64,000 nt of DNA from Oxyruncus cristatus (lineage: Eukaryota > Chordata > Aves > Passeriformes > Cotingidae): the NCBI GenBank assembly GCA_013399855.1, contig VXAY01002384.1, positions 62,001 through 126,000 of the forward strand, written 5' to 3'. Made by a program: the position numbers and the translations under genes. The notes below the pieces were generated by a model that ran no database searches, was not told the origin of the DNA, and saw only the letters and a program-made list of their open reading frames with translations. Of the stretch, positions 26,048 through 40,127 are shown piece by piece (positions within the stretch are counted from its first letter, which is position 1; the number at the start of each line of letters is the position of its first letter).

Positions 26048-29000
26048 ATGGGAACAACGTTATGTTGCTGTTCTCCTTCCTTGTGAATCACAGATGGCAG
26101 CACAGAACCCACCCCAAAAGAAGGAAGGGCTCAAGTGGGCTTGACCATGTTTCAAGTGTGCTAAACATGTTTCATTGTGTTCAGCTCATGGTGAAATCAC
26201 CAAAGCATTGCTTTGTCCTTCCTGTGAAACACATGGAATGGGCTGCTGGCTGAGGTAGGACACTGAGGAGACCCCAGGCCTGACTGAGGTGGGCAGGTCC
26301 AGAGGACTGAGGAGGGGCACAGCCACACACAGGGACTCCTTTCCCACCACTGCACCCTGAAGCAAGTGAATTGAGACACAACTTCACAGTCAAAGTCTCT
26401 CCCACTCTTTCAGGGAAATACTATCCACTTGGAAAAGCCAACTGGAAGCCCTGAGAACTGCAGCAATCAGTAAATCGCAAACAGGCAATGTGGCTGGTAT
26501 GAATATTGGCAATGAGGCACTTATTTCTAAAGCTGAACATAACTTTTTAATAAAAAGAGACATCTCATGAAATTACTGAGGGAAATTACTTGCTCTATTA
26601 AGCACAAAAAGCCTCTGAGGATTTTTTGGTCTCCACCTTTGTTTTCCATTAGATTTTAGGGGCAGATGAAAAGATTTATATACACTTGCTACTTACTTTT
26701 CTCTGCCCTATCTCCATCACTCACCCTTTTCAGCATGAAAAGCTTTCAGTCTGCTGTGGTTAAATTCTGAATTTTCTCCTCTCTTTATTGAACATTTTAG
26801 GCCCACAATATGATGCTGTTTCCCAGCATACATCCTGATTTCCTCAGGGATGTGGTGATCCCAATGAGTTGCCAAAAATGTTTCCTCAAAACCATCCAAC
26901 ATGATGTACTGCTGCTCCAGGCCTTCCTGCATGACAAAAGGCTCCTGTTGAATGGCTCCCTCTTCACCCACCAAATTTACTTGAGAAGGAAGTTTAAACG
27001 CTCAAATCAATGATGGAAGAATCTACACCACTTAAGACAAGTTTAGCTGCACAAACTGCAAAGTGTCTCGAGGCTCAGATAACTCAGACATTATGAGGCA
27101 CTACAGTCATTTGGAACAGCCCCTGGAAATGTTATGTATGGAGTCAAACCACACAATCAAGTACAATGCTGAAAACTGAGAGGACACACCTAGGAGCTGA
27201 CTGGGAGGGAAGGGCACAGAGACTGACTTCTGTCATTCTGAAAGTCTGATTTTCTGTTTCTTTTCCAAAATGGTCAGTGTCTCTTTAAAGCTGTTTGACA
27301 AGGCCGAAGATGGAAAGCAGAGCTTTCTAATGCACGACTAGCAGCAGTTTTGGAATGCTACCAGGATGCAAAAGCCTTCTCTACAACCAGACAGGGACCA
27401 TGAAGACAAGTGGCCAAATATGGTCCTGCTTCAGCATTCCAAAATGCTGATACCAAAATGCCTTTGCAGATACATGTGCCTGAGGAACAGCAAGTGTTCA
27501 TCTCCACACACAAGGGCTGGGTTGGAGTTCTCACAGAAACATAGCATAGAGGTGCTGAAATCAGTCCGAAAGGAGAGATTGGACACTGGAAGCAGTTATA
27601 TCAAAAAATATAATACTTTTGAGGATGTCCTTCCCTTCTGTTTACAGCTAAAGCTGCAGGTACCACAACTGAGAAATGCCTCCTATTTTATTTCCTTTTC
27701 CTGTTCAGAGAAGTTGATTTGGAACCAAACATAGCAAGAATGAGGAGAAACTGTGACAGTTTTGTTTCAGTTCTGGGGAGGAGAAAAGGAAAGGATCTTT
27801 CTATGGTTTCACTTCCTGGGTCTCACTCCTCCGTGCAATACTGTTCTGATTAGATTAGATTTGTTAAACTGGTCAAACAGAGCTGTCTACAACAACCGGA
27901 GAACTAAATGAAGGGAAAATATTTTGTTGACCATTCCTGCAATGCAGTTCAGTGTTTTATGCCAAAATAAGTGGTTTTCCTCCCAAGTCTTATTTCCTTT
28001 AGAAGAAGGATGCTTGTCTAATTTAAAACAAACAAAAAAGATTTGAACTGTACAAACCTTTTCCCAGGTTTTTAGCTAAAAACAGTTTAGAAGTGATGCT
28101 CAATTAACTCTTTGCCCATGTTAACCCTAAATACCTCTCTCTACTGGGAAAAATTAATGCCATTATCTCTGTTCACTAAGAGAACGGAGAGAAAATTGCC
28201 AAGAGCCATAAAACTCAGTGGCAGAAGAAATTCAGCTCTCAGGCTTGAGGGTTGTAGATCATTAATGGAAGTTTTGCAGGGTGAAACAGTTAAGGTAGAG
28301 TTTCTGCTTAGCGGTAGAGACAACAAGAATGGGGGAAAGCTTGGCATGTTAAAGCAGACACATAAATTCCACCCAGCTCTTTGTTCTTTTGTTTCCCAAC
28401 ATTGGTTGAATTCTTCCCACTTTCCACGGTTTATTTAGGAGCTCTTGCAGATGTTTTAGATTTCATCTAATCACAGTTAGTCCCTGCTTACATTATTTTT
28501 TAAAAAACAATATGAAATACATCATTTAGCATTAAGCTCCATTTTCCAAAGCCTCCATTCCCCTGTGCCTTTTGTTCTCATATGGTACCCATTATAAAAG
28601 TGGACTTGCTAACTAGAGAGTACTCCACTAATATTCTCAAGCTTTGACCATCCTGTTTACAGACGCTTCCCCCATCCCTGCAGCACAGGAATGCTGGGTG
28701 GAATCGTGGTCACTGCTGTATCTGCAGTTTCACACTTGGCCTGGGGAAAACCTGTGATACAGCTCAGCACTGGTTGCTGAAGAAGAGCTTGAACTGGAGT
28801 TGTGGGGTGGGATCAGGTGATGGAGCACAAGCAGCAGCTTTGGAACCAGCTGACACTGCCAGACACCAGTGGGAGAAATCAGGGAGCTATTCCTGGAGGA
28901 TAACACTTACTGCTTTCCCCTGCCCAGCCCTGCAGCTGAGTTATCTCTGAGGAGCATCACACACCTCTGTGATCCCTGTCCAGCATGTAGCTCCCACTCT

Positions 29001-32000
29001 GTGCTCTGCTGCAGCCCAGACCCTGCCTTGGAGACTCTGCAGGTTCTGGATTGCCTTCATGCCAGAGAGGTGCTAACAAACCAAACAGCTTTGAGAGGAG
29101 ACGAGAAGCCTGGAGCAACATTAACAAAGCTAATTTTGTTTGGGAGAATAAGTCTGACTGTGAGCAGCAACTGAGGCAAAAATCCTCCAGATAGTCCATC
29201 GCAAGATGAAGTTTTCCTTCCTTCTTCCCTTCAGTCTCTCAGCTACTCCCAAGCAAATTCAGGTTAGGTGGTCCCAAGCAGCTGGATACCAAGAACACCA
29301 GTCAGGATTGATAGAGCTTTTCTCTTATGTTCAGTCCACAGGCAAGGAAGAGATGGAAAAAGTGAAGCTTCACCCAAAATCACTTCCTGAAACAATCACT
29401 TCCTCATCAACTCACCTCTCTCTGGTGGGCAAAGAGAGATTGAACAGAGGACTGTGAGCAGGAAATGCTTTCCAGTCCAACACTGCAGTGCAAAGGCAGC
29501 AGGAGTGGGTCACTCACCCGGGCACACAGGAACTGTTGGCACCAGCAGGTGTGGCTGAGCGAGGAGGAGCTTGGGGAAAGCTCCAAGCTCTCAGTCAAAT
29601 CATCACCAGAGCAAGTGGAGAGAGAGGCTGAGATTGCAGGGCACGATGTATTTGAGTTCCTACAGGGACAGCACTTCCTGCTGTCACTAAGTTGACTCTT
29701 GTCTGTCGTGGCATTTGTCCAGTAGGTGGGAGGTTTCTTTAAATCCCAGGATCCCTGGGGAAATCCAACTGAAGAACGAAGCCATGGAATTGTCCTTTCT
29801 GGTCTGGTACACAGTCCAGGTACTGTTCTGTCCCTTAAAAGAAAGGAGTTACACGCAGCACATACAGAGAATACACAGCACTGCCTTTGCAGTCCTGTTT
29901 TGCATGAAGCTTCAGCTGTATCTGTGCTCCAGGGGGCAGTTTGCCTGACACATTCTGGAGGCAAGTAGGAGCAGAAAAATCCTGACACTGACTCTTCTCC
30001 ATTTAGCTCAGGCCTATATGTTAAGAAATGTGCCAAGCTCCCAGCAGAGTCATCTGGGCTCTCTCAGCTCTTCCCCTCCGTGGCTCCTGGCAGCAGCTGT
30101 TTGAAGTGATGTGTACAGAGGGCTGTGCTAACTCATCCAAACGGTAGGCCGCCTGCAAACGTCTCTAAGGTCTCTGCTTGCAGCAGGCATAATTTTCCAG
30201 ATCTTAGTAAATGTTATTCTGGGCACTGGTCTATACCCTTGAGGAGTTCCTTATGGAGCAGATTATAAGGGCAGGCAGTGACCCAATAACCTTCATTTTC
30301 CTGGGATGATGCAAGAGCCGATTCATGCTCAGGAAGTGCAGCAGGCTGAGCACAACGTGGAATGAGCTGCTGAAATTCCCAAGTCAGCGTTTTGTTTCCA
30401 TGCCATTGAGGGTAGGATTTCAAAGTGGAGAACGGGCCTTTAAGTTCTCTCTTTTATGAGGTCAGGCTTAATGCTTCCCTTTATATATGAAGAGAGGGTG
30501 ATCTTTGCCAGAGTCCACACTGGGTTTGCTCTTGGTTTGATTTTCTGCTTTGGTTGAGAGCTCAAAACACATTTTCAGCAGCAGCTCAGGCTCTGCTGGG
30601 AAGTGCCCCCTGCAAGAAACAGGGGGCTGCAGCAGCATCAAAACAATTCAGCAGCAGCAGAGACTCTCTCTGTCACTCAAATGCCCTTCCTTTCCACTCA
30701 GCCCCCACTTCAAGACTATATTTGATTTGGGGCAGTGAATTACACGAATGAAGGAATAAAAGAATAAAGCTCTGAAGAGTTGGCCAGGCTGTGAGAGAAG
30801 TGTAAGATTTCAACATAAACCTGACTGGTGAAGGGCAGGTTATAAACACCCAGGATTGCTGAGAGGAATCCTGTAAGATTTCCATCCTCGTTTGTTTTAA
30901 TTAAGTACAGTTGTCTTGACAAGAAAAAACCACTCAGCACAGGCTACAGGGATCTCCAGGAAAGCATTAGAGAGTATATTAAAACTGGTAGAATGGGTGA
31001 AAGCAGCAGAAAACCTTCTCTATTGTAGCACTTGCAATAGCAGAGGAACTGACTGGATGCAGTAACACACTTGGACGAGGTTGGCCTGACTGCATGGTCT
31101 GCAGTACTCTGGGCAATTGTTGACTTTAAACCCTTCAGCCTGATTAACCTGTAACCTTAGCACTGGGTTCCCACCACAAATTTCAGTAACGCTTTATAAG
31201 GGACAGAGACAGAAAGGCCCTGAAGCCAAACACTTCCTGTGACTGTTTAAGCCCTGTTTCTCATTCTTGATGTCAAAAGCAGATTGATTTCTACTCTAGT
31301 CCAGAATTTCCTTCCTACCTAATCTAATTCAGGACCAATACATTCTTATGCCAGCAGTATTGTGAATTTAAATAGCACCCTAGCTCCCAAACCTGCACTT
31401 ACCTTCTTGCTGGTTTTATGCAGAGGAGCTGGATCTGCTCAAACAGATAAAAAAAAGACTTTTCCCCGGGGCTCCCAGGACAGACTCTCCTTTCATTTTG
31501 ATTTCAGAATTTCTGCCCTTTGAAATGCTGTGCTTTGACTCAGCTCGAGACTTCTGATCACAGAAGCTTCTGCAGGGAAAAAAAAAGCCATCAGAGCATT
31601 CAAAACTAGTACCTAGAATGGGTCCTGCAGGAACTGGCTTCTTCACAGAGCTCCCTGGGGCTCCGTGGGAGCAGTCAGGCCGCAGAGCTGCCAAGTGGGT
31701 TTTGCGCAAAGAGATGCATTTTTCTTTGCAAATCTGAATGAAACAACAGGAACTCACTGCTGGTGGAAGGGGCTGGACACTGCTAATACAGGAGAATTTC
31801 CCAGGGGCCACGTGTGGTAACATGCGTGGAAACAAAGCTGCAATGGGAGGCAGGATTTCTCCTCGGGGCTGCAACATTAAGAAGAATCTGTTCTTAGTCC
31901 AGAAAGAAACAAAATCAGATGAATTTGATCCCAAGCAGTGAACAAAAAAAAAATGCCAGGCATTTTCTGGATGTCTGTGTTATTACAGGGACCAGCCAGG

Positions 32001-35000
32001 GATGAGCTATTTGTCTTTGAGCTATACAGCTGTTAAAGTTCTAAGAAATGAAGTCATGGCTTTCAACATGCCCCAGTTATTGCATGGATTTCTGTTTGAA
32101 CTCTAAGGTGGCTTGGACTCTCAGAAATGCACAGATGTCTCAAAAGCCACCACCCACTTCTCTGCAAGATCAAAAGGGACCACAACAACATTTGAGTTCA
32201 CCTGATTTTAAACATCATTCTGTAATTCACCATCAGCGGTGTCACTGCAGGTCTGACTTACCCTTTCAACACTGTGATTTGTACTGGCAGGGAGCAACTA
32301 CAGCAAATACCTGAAACAAACCTCAGATAGTCTGCTTGCTGTCTCAATTTATGTGTTTTTAGAGTTTTGCTGAATCATTGTATGACTTTGAAAGTAACAC
32401 AGCATTTACCTGTTACAAGAAAATCCAAGTATAGTCCCCCCAATCTTTATCCTGTTTCCCTTTTGCAACATGGTAGAGATGCAGCAACATCTTCCATTAT
32501 TCTATAAAAGGGTGGCTGTTACTTCACGTTTTGTCCTCCTGCCTTTGCTCACAGGGATTTTATTTTTTATCTCCAGCACAGGATTTAGACTTGCCTGGGC
32601 TGTGGTGTTTGGGCAGCCTCATTTCCATTTCCAGTCCACATTCACACATTTCCTCCAACTGACATTATGAATCCATTTATTATGAATCTACAAACTCTGC
32701 TGCAAGCAAATACTTTTGCAAAATGACTAATTGGAAGGTTCTTGTTTAATGGGTGTTATCCTTTAGGTGGGGAAGAAGATCTGAATAGGCTCTGACCTCT
32801 CCTGAGGTGGGAGCATTGGCAGCCTGGTTTGTTTTACAAAACATTTATTCTAGAGGATACTCAGCATATTGAGTTTTTCCAGTTCTAGGAGAGAAACAGG
32901 GCACCCTTTGAGGAGAAATTTTTGCATCTAGCCTATTTTCAAATAGGGACAAACCAAAATATGAGTGATCTGGTCACGTAATAAAGAGCCACTCCCGTGA
33001 TTTGGAAGAGATCTGGGATGAATCCTGAACAGTCAAACTAACCAGAAAATTTTCTCTGTGGCTTGAACTGCTGAGCTACAGGATCTGGAAGCATCACAGG
33101 CATGTCACAGAAGTGGTTTGGCTTGAGAATTACCCTAAATAGCCTTATTATCACCACCAAATGATAGAGTATTGCAGCTGGAATGAAAACCAAACAATGG
33201 AATGACGGATGGAGCTGTTTTTCTGAGGTCATCTGTTTGAACTCAATATTTCCCCCTCAGTTTTCACATGTGAAATCCCAGTAACACAAAGTCCCAGATC
33301 AGAAGAGATCAGCAATATATATGAGACATTGGCAAACCCAGCAATGTGTTCTTACTAAAGTTCTCACTCACTGTCATTTTTCTAAGGCAAAGAGAAACAC
33401 ACTCGAGGTTACGCTCACACACAAAGGTTTAGCTAAAATCACTACTGACTGCATAAAGCAGAAGTACAGCCTGAAAAAACAACTGGGTGTTAAAACACGA
33501 TCATCAGACTGGATCTGCAGAAACTGCACTAGCCTTTTAGATACAGAGAATTATTTCAACTCACTTATCGTTAAAAATTGCAAACAAAAGATGGTTATTT
33601 AGAAGAGAGAAAAGGCTCATGGTTGTATAGCTGAAGGCAAAGAGTAAGTAACTGCAGCCAGACCGGAATCATTACTGTGGTGTCCCTAATGCCCAAGTGT
33701 CCTGCAACTGCAGCTGACTAAAGGCACCTCTGAGTAAACTTCCAAACTTAAAGTGTGGCTAAAAGTGTCACACCAAAGGCTCCAGAGCCCCAGGATTTTC
33801 GTGTTTTCCAGGAAGCTTTGGTAAAGCAGGAGGTTGATTTAAATAAGCTGCAGAGCTTTTGTCCAAAGGATTAAAGCTGTCAGTTTGTAGAAGAAGTCAG
33901 AGCAAAAGGCTGCAGTAAGTCCCTACTTACTGGAAGAGAACTGAGGCTGGGGCCTTAACAGAAGCAGTTACAATATAAGGCAGAGCCAAGGCACTGAGCA
34001 GAGATTCTTGCAGATTAAATTCAACTCTGGAAGACAGGATGTTTGTCTAAAACCTTGGCAGTGAAGGATGGTTGTTCTTGGCACCAATCACAATTACTGT
34101 GTAAGTCCCTCTGCTATACGGTTACCCATAAAGAATGCATGTGATTGCTCTGGAACTGAGTGCAGAAACATTAGTGCAAAAAGTAATGTAGACCAGTTAT
34201 GAACTAGATGGGAATATCAGTATTAACCCTTTCCTGGACACGGCTACTACTTGTCTGCCTAGTTCCATCCAGATCACAGCAACTGGACTGGCCAGTGCAT
34301 TCAGGGCAACCTGCTCTAGGGGTCTGGACAAAGTATCTCCCTTCCTGCAACATGATTTTGCCATCTGTAAAATAGGAGGGACTCACCTGCAGTGCTTTAA
34401 GAAGTAAGAAATGGTCTCTAAGAGCAGATTATTCTTATTTATGCTTGAAATCCACTCCGGTGGTCATGGAATGAGTATGATGGGGTAACTGGTTCTAGCA
34501 GGATGCAGTGAAGCACCTGGGCCAGGCACTGTCTGAGTGTCTGAAACACTCTCCTTTGGAAATCTCTTAAGTAGGGGCTTAATCCCATTTAGGCCAAGTT
34601 GAGGCAACTGTTGCAGACAGAGCATAAAGGATTTGGGTTTTTTTTAATGCTGTAAGTACTTCCAGCATTTGGTGAACTGGCACATAAATATCTTTTCTGT
34701 TTTGGAAGCAAGGCTGATAAACTGTTATCTGGCAGTACATCCTTCATACATGGAATGTACTTAGTGGCAAACTGGGAAAGTACAATACAGTACTAACACA
34801 TTTATAATATACCCACTGACCCAGAATCTGGCCACGCTTTCCAGGGCTTACTCAGGTCCACAGTTCAGTGACTTATGTTTAATTAAATATCTTAATCAAT
34901 AACCTGGAATATACAATGCAATTTGAATGCAAAGATCATCAACTCCAATGCTGGAAGAAACCTCTGTATGAACCTTTTTAATTGCACCTCACAAAATACA

Positions 35001-36133
35001 GCCAGCCACAAAGAGCACTGAGTCTGAACCACACTGAGAGAAGATGGAGCACAGTACAGGCAATTATTCTCTAACCAAAGTGTTCTACTGACACCCTCGC
35101 GGTGGACATCTTAGGATGCTACGAAGTCTGCAGCCCCTATTATCCAGTTTTAAAAGAAATAAACATACTTCAAGAAAACAACCAGAAGGGAAATAAAATC
35201 ACGTTTGTGCGATAAGCTTCACATCATCCACATTAGGCAATATGTGATAAACCCCCCATGTTAGTACTTCTCCTGCCACACTCAGCACATCTGACTTGCA
35301 CAGGTGGAAAACCTGAGCTGTATATACTGATAAAAGATGGTCCAGGAGGAAAGAATGCAGCTCCCATAAATGCTCAAAACAAAGGAGAGAGAGAGGCAAA
35401 GGCAAACAAACTCGTACAGAAAGACAAACCCAAAAGGGACCCAAGCATGTCAAACACTGTGGTTCAGTTTTCAATTCTTTGGGCATTACTGTGCAAGCAG
35501 AAAGCTTGGATTTTCCCAGTTTTTAAAGCAGTGCCTAGAATGTTTTAACACAAATTAAAACAGTGCTGCACAGAAAATAACAGCAAACAGACAGCAAACC
35601 TGCCAAATGCCTTTTTCCCTAGTAGTTTAAAATATCCCTTTTCACAGATATTTTAAAGTATTTTAGCCTAAAACATGCCTGGGGCCTCGAGAGCCCCCAG
35701 TTCATTATTCAGTTAAGCATCACTAAAAGAGGAGCTTCTTCAATCTTGTTTCTGTCAAAGGGAGTAAGTGGAATAAATCTGCCATATCAGAGACATAATA
35801 ACACATCTGGTGAAGCACCTGATGAACACACAGGACATCCTGACGATCTCACTCGGACACGGATGTAGTTATGGCAGAAACAGCCCCTTCTGGTGGCAAC
35901 ACCGAAGTCCTTCTGATGCAGTTGATCAGTGGCAAGATTTCTGGCAGAGTTTTCATGTGGAGAACTGCAGTACCTACACCCACGGCTGTATCTGACATGG
36001 GAAAATGTTGAATGAAATGGAAATCAACAAATACAAAAGCAAAACTCTCCTCCCCCCCCCAACAAACCTCAACAACACCCTCGAATGACGGGTGTTTGAT
36101 TTTTCTCTGTAGTTCTGTGTGGCTCACATGTAC

Positions 36134-36139
36134 TTTATT
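36134..36139 (-). promoter_or_regulatory. Candidate distal poly(A) signal AATAAA
   Basis: AATAAA on the minus strand lies about 4.0 kb after the TLN2 stop. It is followed by gtacatgtgagcc and, about 65-90 bases further, by a run of ten G and a T-rich stretch. It would fit a long 3' UTR comparable to that remembered for mammals, but nothing in the sequence proves its use. Confidence 0.35.
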
Positions 36140-38397
36140 AGGATGTTGAATGGTCACTGACACGTATCACAGAGTAAGCACTCATAGTTTTGTCTACGCA
36201 GCAGACCTTTAAATAGAACACTTTCCTCTGTCACCTGGGAATTCTGACTCTCTTGGGGTTAAAACTTGAACAGGAAGGGAAGACACTGAAGTGGCAGCTC
36301 AAGCCCCCGAAACTCCAGCACATAAACTCCAAAACTGCCTTGAACAGAAGGTTCTTCCACTGTAACAAAGAGCATTAATTTGAGAAAAAATAGGACTCTT
36401 CACTGCTTTCTCAATTTTTAAAATGTTGGTGTTTTTTTTTTTTTAAAGTGACAAAGTGACACTTATTTGTAGCTCAGTAAATGACAGCAGTTTGACCTGT
36501 AACTCACATGACCAAACAGTTTCTGCATTTGGCATCATAAACTTTGGTTTATGAAACGTGTTGTTCCATTAACATGATCAACCACAATACGTTTAACGTA
36601 AATAATGTGAACATGGAAAAGCAGGTTTTGGGAATCATGACAGTTATGGGCAGATAACTCTCTCCTCGTTCATCAGGATGAAATTACATAAGGACAAAAC
36701 TATTACAGTATAAGGTACCTCCCAAAAAAAACCCTCAACCCTACACCACGACTTCCCAAAGAAAAAGAAAACAAAACCCAAAAAAACCCCAGAGGTTTAA
36801 AAATACGTAGGGCAGATAAATGCCATACTGCTGGGGTGAATATCTTAGCAGTTTGGACCGAGGAAAAGCAAAAATGTGCTCATGATCTAAACATATTTAG
36901 GTTGAGGTTTCTAGATTATATATTCCTTTCCTCATTAGGAAATAAGTAATGAAGATGCAGAAACCCAAGGGAGAGGGAGAGATGAAACCAGAGCCTAGAA
37001 TTCAATTTTGGTTTCAAAACTTTTCTAACTTTGAGGCTTCTGATGCATAAAACCAATAAAATGTTCAAGCTATTTTCTGAATAGCTGTGGAAATGACGTG
37101 GGACTATTTGTACACAAACAGCTTTGAGGCATTTTGCTTTTAATTTGCATACAATTCTTAAAGTGAATTCCACATGAAGAAGGGTGAGATACAACAGAGC
37201 TCATTCACCATTTCACAAGTTAACAGAACAAAGTAAACATCTGTCCTTCTTATTAATTAGCATCGACCCCTTACTCCAGCTTGTCTCTTCCTGCTGCAAG
37301 TCCCCATGCCAAAGAAATGCATGGACCAGTCCCAAACTCCACAGACATTCAACACGTGGACTTCCGTGATACTGCAAATTATAACAGCAAGAAAAAAATC
37401 CAAATAGAAAGACTTTGGATGACCTTATATTCTCTTCATGGTTCACAAATGAAGACCCAAAATTCTGAGTACAAAAATACTTCAGTTGTCCAGCTCAGCT
37501 ATTTATCTGACTGTGGTTCCTCCGTGGAGCCCCAGCTGAGGAGAAAATACTTTCTGTCAAATAAAGAGGGGGCATTAAATCAGAAACAGAGGAGTCTCTG
37601 AAGAACTGTGCTAAAATGGACTTCCCAAACAATTGTCTCTGGCACACAATTCGAACATGCTCTTTCCTTCCACATACTGATGAAGTTTTCTAGCTATATA
37701 ATTTCCATTCATAGCTGCATTTGACCAGGTTTTTGGCTTGTGTCAAACTGGCAAATACCATCCTGACCAAAATACATTACAACAGTATTACAGCTACAAT
37801 AAAACAGTGGCATAGCATCATCTTTCTTCATGCTTCAAGGAGATCAAATAAGAGGTTAAACATAGGATGAAAGGGAAGCAGTAACAAATCTGTCTTGCAG
37901 ACCTTTCCAAAAAGGAGATGGGAATGTGAGGCCGTCCAGGTAAAAAAAACCAGAAAGACATAAGCTGCAAAGAAGTTGAACCTACCAACAGCAGCAGAAA
38001 ATCCCCATCACTAGAGCTGTCTTTCTTTAGGTCTTACAGCAATAAATACCAGTTTAGCCTTCTGCCTAAAACTTTACAGGAAGCCTTTTTCTCAGTGTAG
38101 GAATTGAGATTCTGTGACACTGTTCACAGCGAGATGAATGAAAACCAACCCAATTGATTGTGCTGAAGTGGAAAATCACAGGACTGGGAACTGCACATTG
38201 TCTCTGATAGTTCAGGGTTTGATGTGCACACAACCCACACATCACAGCACATCTGGCAATGCCAGGGATTCCAGTTGGGAAATGCCAATTTTTTTTTCCT
38301 CTCATGATTGTGGATTCTCCAGCAACTCTACTGAGTCTGAAATACATCAGTATCAGAGAAGAGACTCTAACAATAAAAAACTTGGTACACTTGGATA

Positions 38398-38403
38398 TTT
38401 ATT
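38398..38403 (-). promoter_or_regulatory. Candidate poly(A) signal AATAAA
   Basis: AATAAA on the minus strand lies about 1.8 kb after the TLN2 stop. The bases downstream are not clearly GT-rich, so this is weaker than the signal at 39931. Confidence 0.25.
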
Positions 38404-38425
38404 AATTCTCTAGCACTTTTTTTGC

Positions 38426-38441
38426 TATATATATATATAAC
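38426..38441. repeat. Short (TA)n microsatellite
   Basis: About eight TA dinucleotides (ctatatatatatatataac) in the presumed TLN2 3' UTR. Confidence 0.7.
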
Positions 38442-39930
38442 ACTAGTGTGACAAAATTCCTGATATTCTGTCTCATGCAGGTAACTTAAATGAGGAGTTA
38501 GCACTACCTAAACTGATAAACCTACCACTACAGGGTTACTTGGAGTCTACGGGACAAGTGTTTTCTGCAACAATGACAACTAGGCAGGCGTGTCTCTAAC
38601 AAACAGGCTCAGCTGAATGTTCCTGGCAGGGATCCAAAGGACAGCACAGCCTTCAGAAGGACTGGAGTGGCAGCGTCCTTTGACCCAAACAGACTTGCCA
38701 TTATGGTTTGAAAGGGCTCGAGTGGAGTTGGAGACATGTTGGCAATGATTGGTGGTGTTTCTGTAGTCAGTCAAATAGTTCAACTTTTCTAGTCGAAGTT
38801 GCTGTGATTTGTGTTCTCTCTTTGACAGAGTAAGATGGGTTACTCTACCCAAACTCCCAAATTGCTATTGTTTAGGTCACAACAGAGTTGTTGAGAGCAT
38901 ACTGTACCTTTCTGCAGCTGAAGTCAAAGATTGCTGATAGTTTGCTGCTGTTCCTTGTCTGCAATTCCTTGGTGAATACATTTTCATCAATAGCAACTAT
39001 GAAAACAAACTCCCTGGAGTCCGAATTTTTAAAAAATATATTACAGGAAAAGCCTACTTGTAATTCACTTATTCTTTTCTCCTGCAATTCCCACAGGTTT
39101 CAAAAGGTAATAGTTATAAATGTAATTATTAGAAGAATAAGAAGAGTTGTGATAGTCTTCTGTTGCACTGGGCATTTCCCTTTTTTAACTGACATACATT
39201 CTACCAGAAATACCACAGCGCGAACCAGAGAATTTCAATTAAAAAACAAAACGCAAACCATTCAGTCCAATGTTAGAGCACGTGTACGTGTGTATAATAC
39301 TGTAAAAGTAGTCACACATCAGAGGTATATAATTGAAAACAGCATTTTCTTCCGTGAACCTGCTATTATTGAGGCAGTGACAAGGTTTCCGTTTCTTTGT
39401 TTTCTGAGCTCTTTAAAGGATGGCTATTGCCACATTTTGTAAACCCAAATACTGTACAAGCAGGAGCTTGTTGGTATCAGGTGAGGAGCAATACCACTAG
39501 TGCAAACAGGTGCAGAGACAATTCCTCCAGTTTTGGGGTGAACCAGCTGTATAACGCTGACAGAGGACAGGCATCGTCTTCAAAGCCACACCCAAGCGTG
39601 TTGCTCCCCTCAGCCACGCATCCTTCTCCACCTTGGTCTTCTTTTTACAGGGGTGGCTGGGGGAGAACCACCAGCTCACGTGATATTTATCATAGGAAAT
39701 GTTTCTTGACTGTTTTCCCACTGCTATATGGATGTTCTCCAAGTCAAGGAGCGATAAATACCTCAAGCATCAGGCAAGTGACAATAATACTGACTTAGTA
39801 TCTTTAGTAAAAAGCGAAACATTCTCTCCTGAGATATAAGTCAAGGAAGGAACAGGAATGATGAACCTAATACTGTACCATTGTTTGATCATCACACACC
39901 CCAGCTGAGCAGATGGGAAAAGAACAAGTG

Positions 39931-39936
39931 TTTATT
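39931..39936 (-). promoter_or_regulatory. Candidate proximal poly(A) signal AATAAA
   Basis: AATAAA on the minus strand lies about 240 bases after the TLN2 stop. It is followed within 40-50 bases by a T- and GT-rich stretch (ttgttcttttccc, then ggggtgtgtgatg) of the kind expected for a downstream element. It could give a short 3' UTR isoform. Confidence 0.5.
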
Positions 39937-40065
39937 GCCCTCTGCTCATCCAAAGCTATGACAGGCAGTTATTCAGCTAAGTGCTTGGCATACCAGTATG
40001 CTGTCAGAGCAGTTCTCTGTGTGCTGTCCCCCCTTTAGCTTATTTCTTTAAAAGAAAAAAAAAAA

Positions 40066-40127
40066 NNNNNNNNNNNNNNNNNNNNNNNNNNNNNNNNNNN
40101 NNNNNNNNNNNNNNNNNNNNNNNNNNN
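40066..40127. other. Assembly gap (62 N) in a poly(A)/poly(T) tract
   Basis: Sixty-two unknown bases flanked by A-runs on both sides (plus strand), ending about 45 bases downstream of the TLN2 stop. The true length of the homopolymer is unknown. Confidence 0.98.

Larger units (their letters stand above)
14321..36133. other. Intergenic sequence downstream of TLN2, no recognised gene
   Basis: The stretch runs from the CpG patch to the presumed end of the TLN2 3' UTR. It contains small tandem repeats at 19756 and 26001, a G4 motif at 24400 and A-runs near 21283. I looked for exons of TPM1, which lies downstream of TLN2 in mammals, and found none. Open frames of up to 209 codons (29407-30036, minus) show no recognisable domain. 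Confidence 0.55.

Noticed and set aside
29407..30036. 209-codon minus-strand open frame in the intergenic region
   Set aside because: It is Ser/Cys-rich with no recognisable domain. Antisense frames are also open and no splice or promoter context supports it.
31416..31934. 172-codon minus-strand open frame
   Set aside because: No recognisable domain, a lysine/phenylalanine-run composition from A-tracts, and no supporting gene context.
1..36000. Tropomyosin (TPM1) exons expected downstream of TLN2 by mammalian synteny
   Set aside because: No tropomyosin coding segment was found on either strand, so the next gene must lie outside the window.
38888..39442. 184-codon plus-strand open frame
   Set aside because: It lies antisense to the presumed TLN2 3' UTR in AT-rich sequence and has no known domain; likely a chance open frame.
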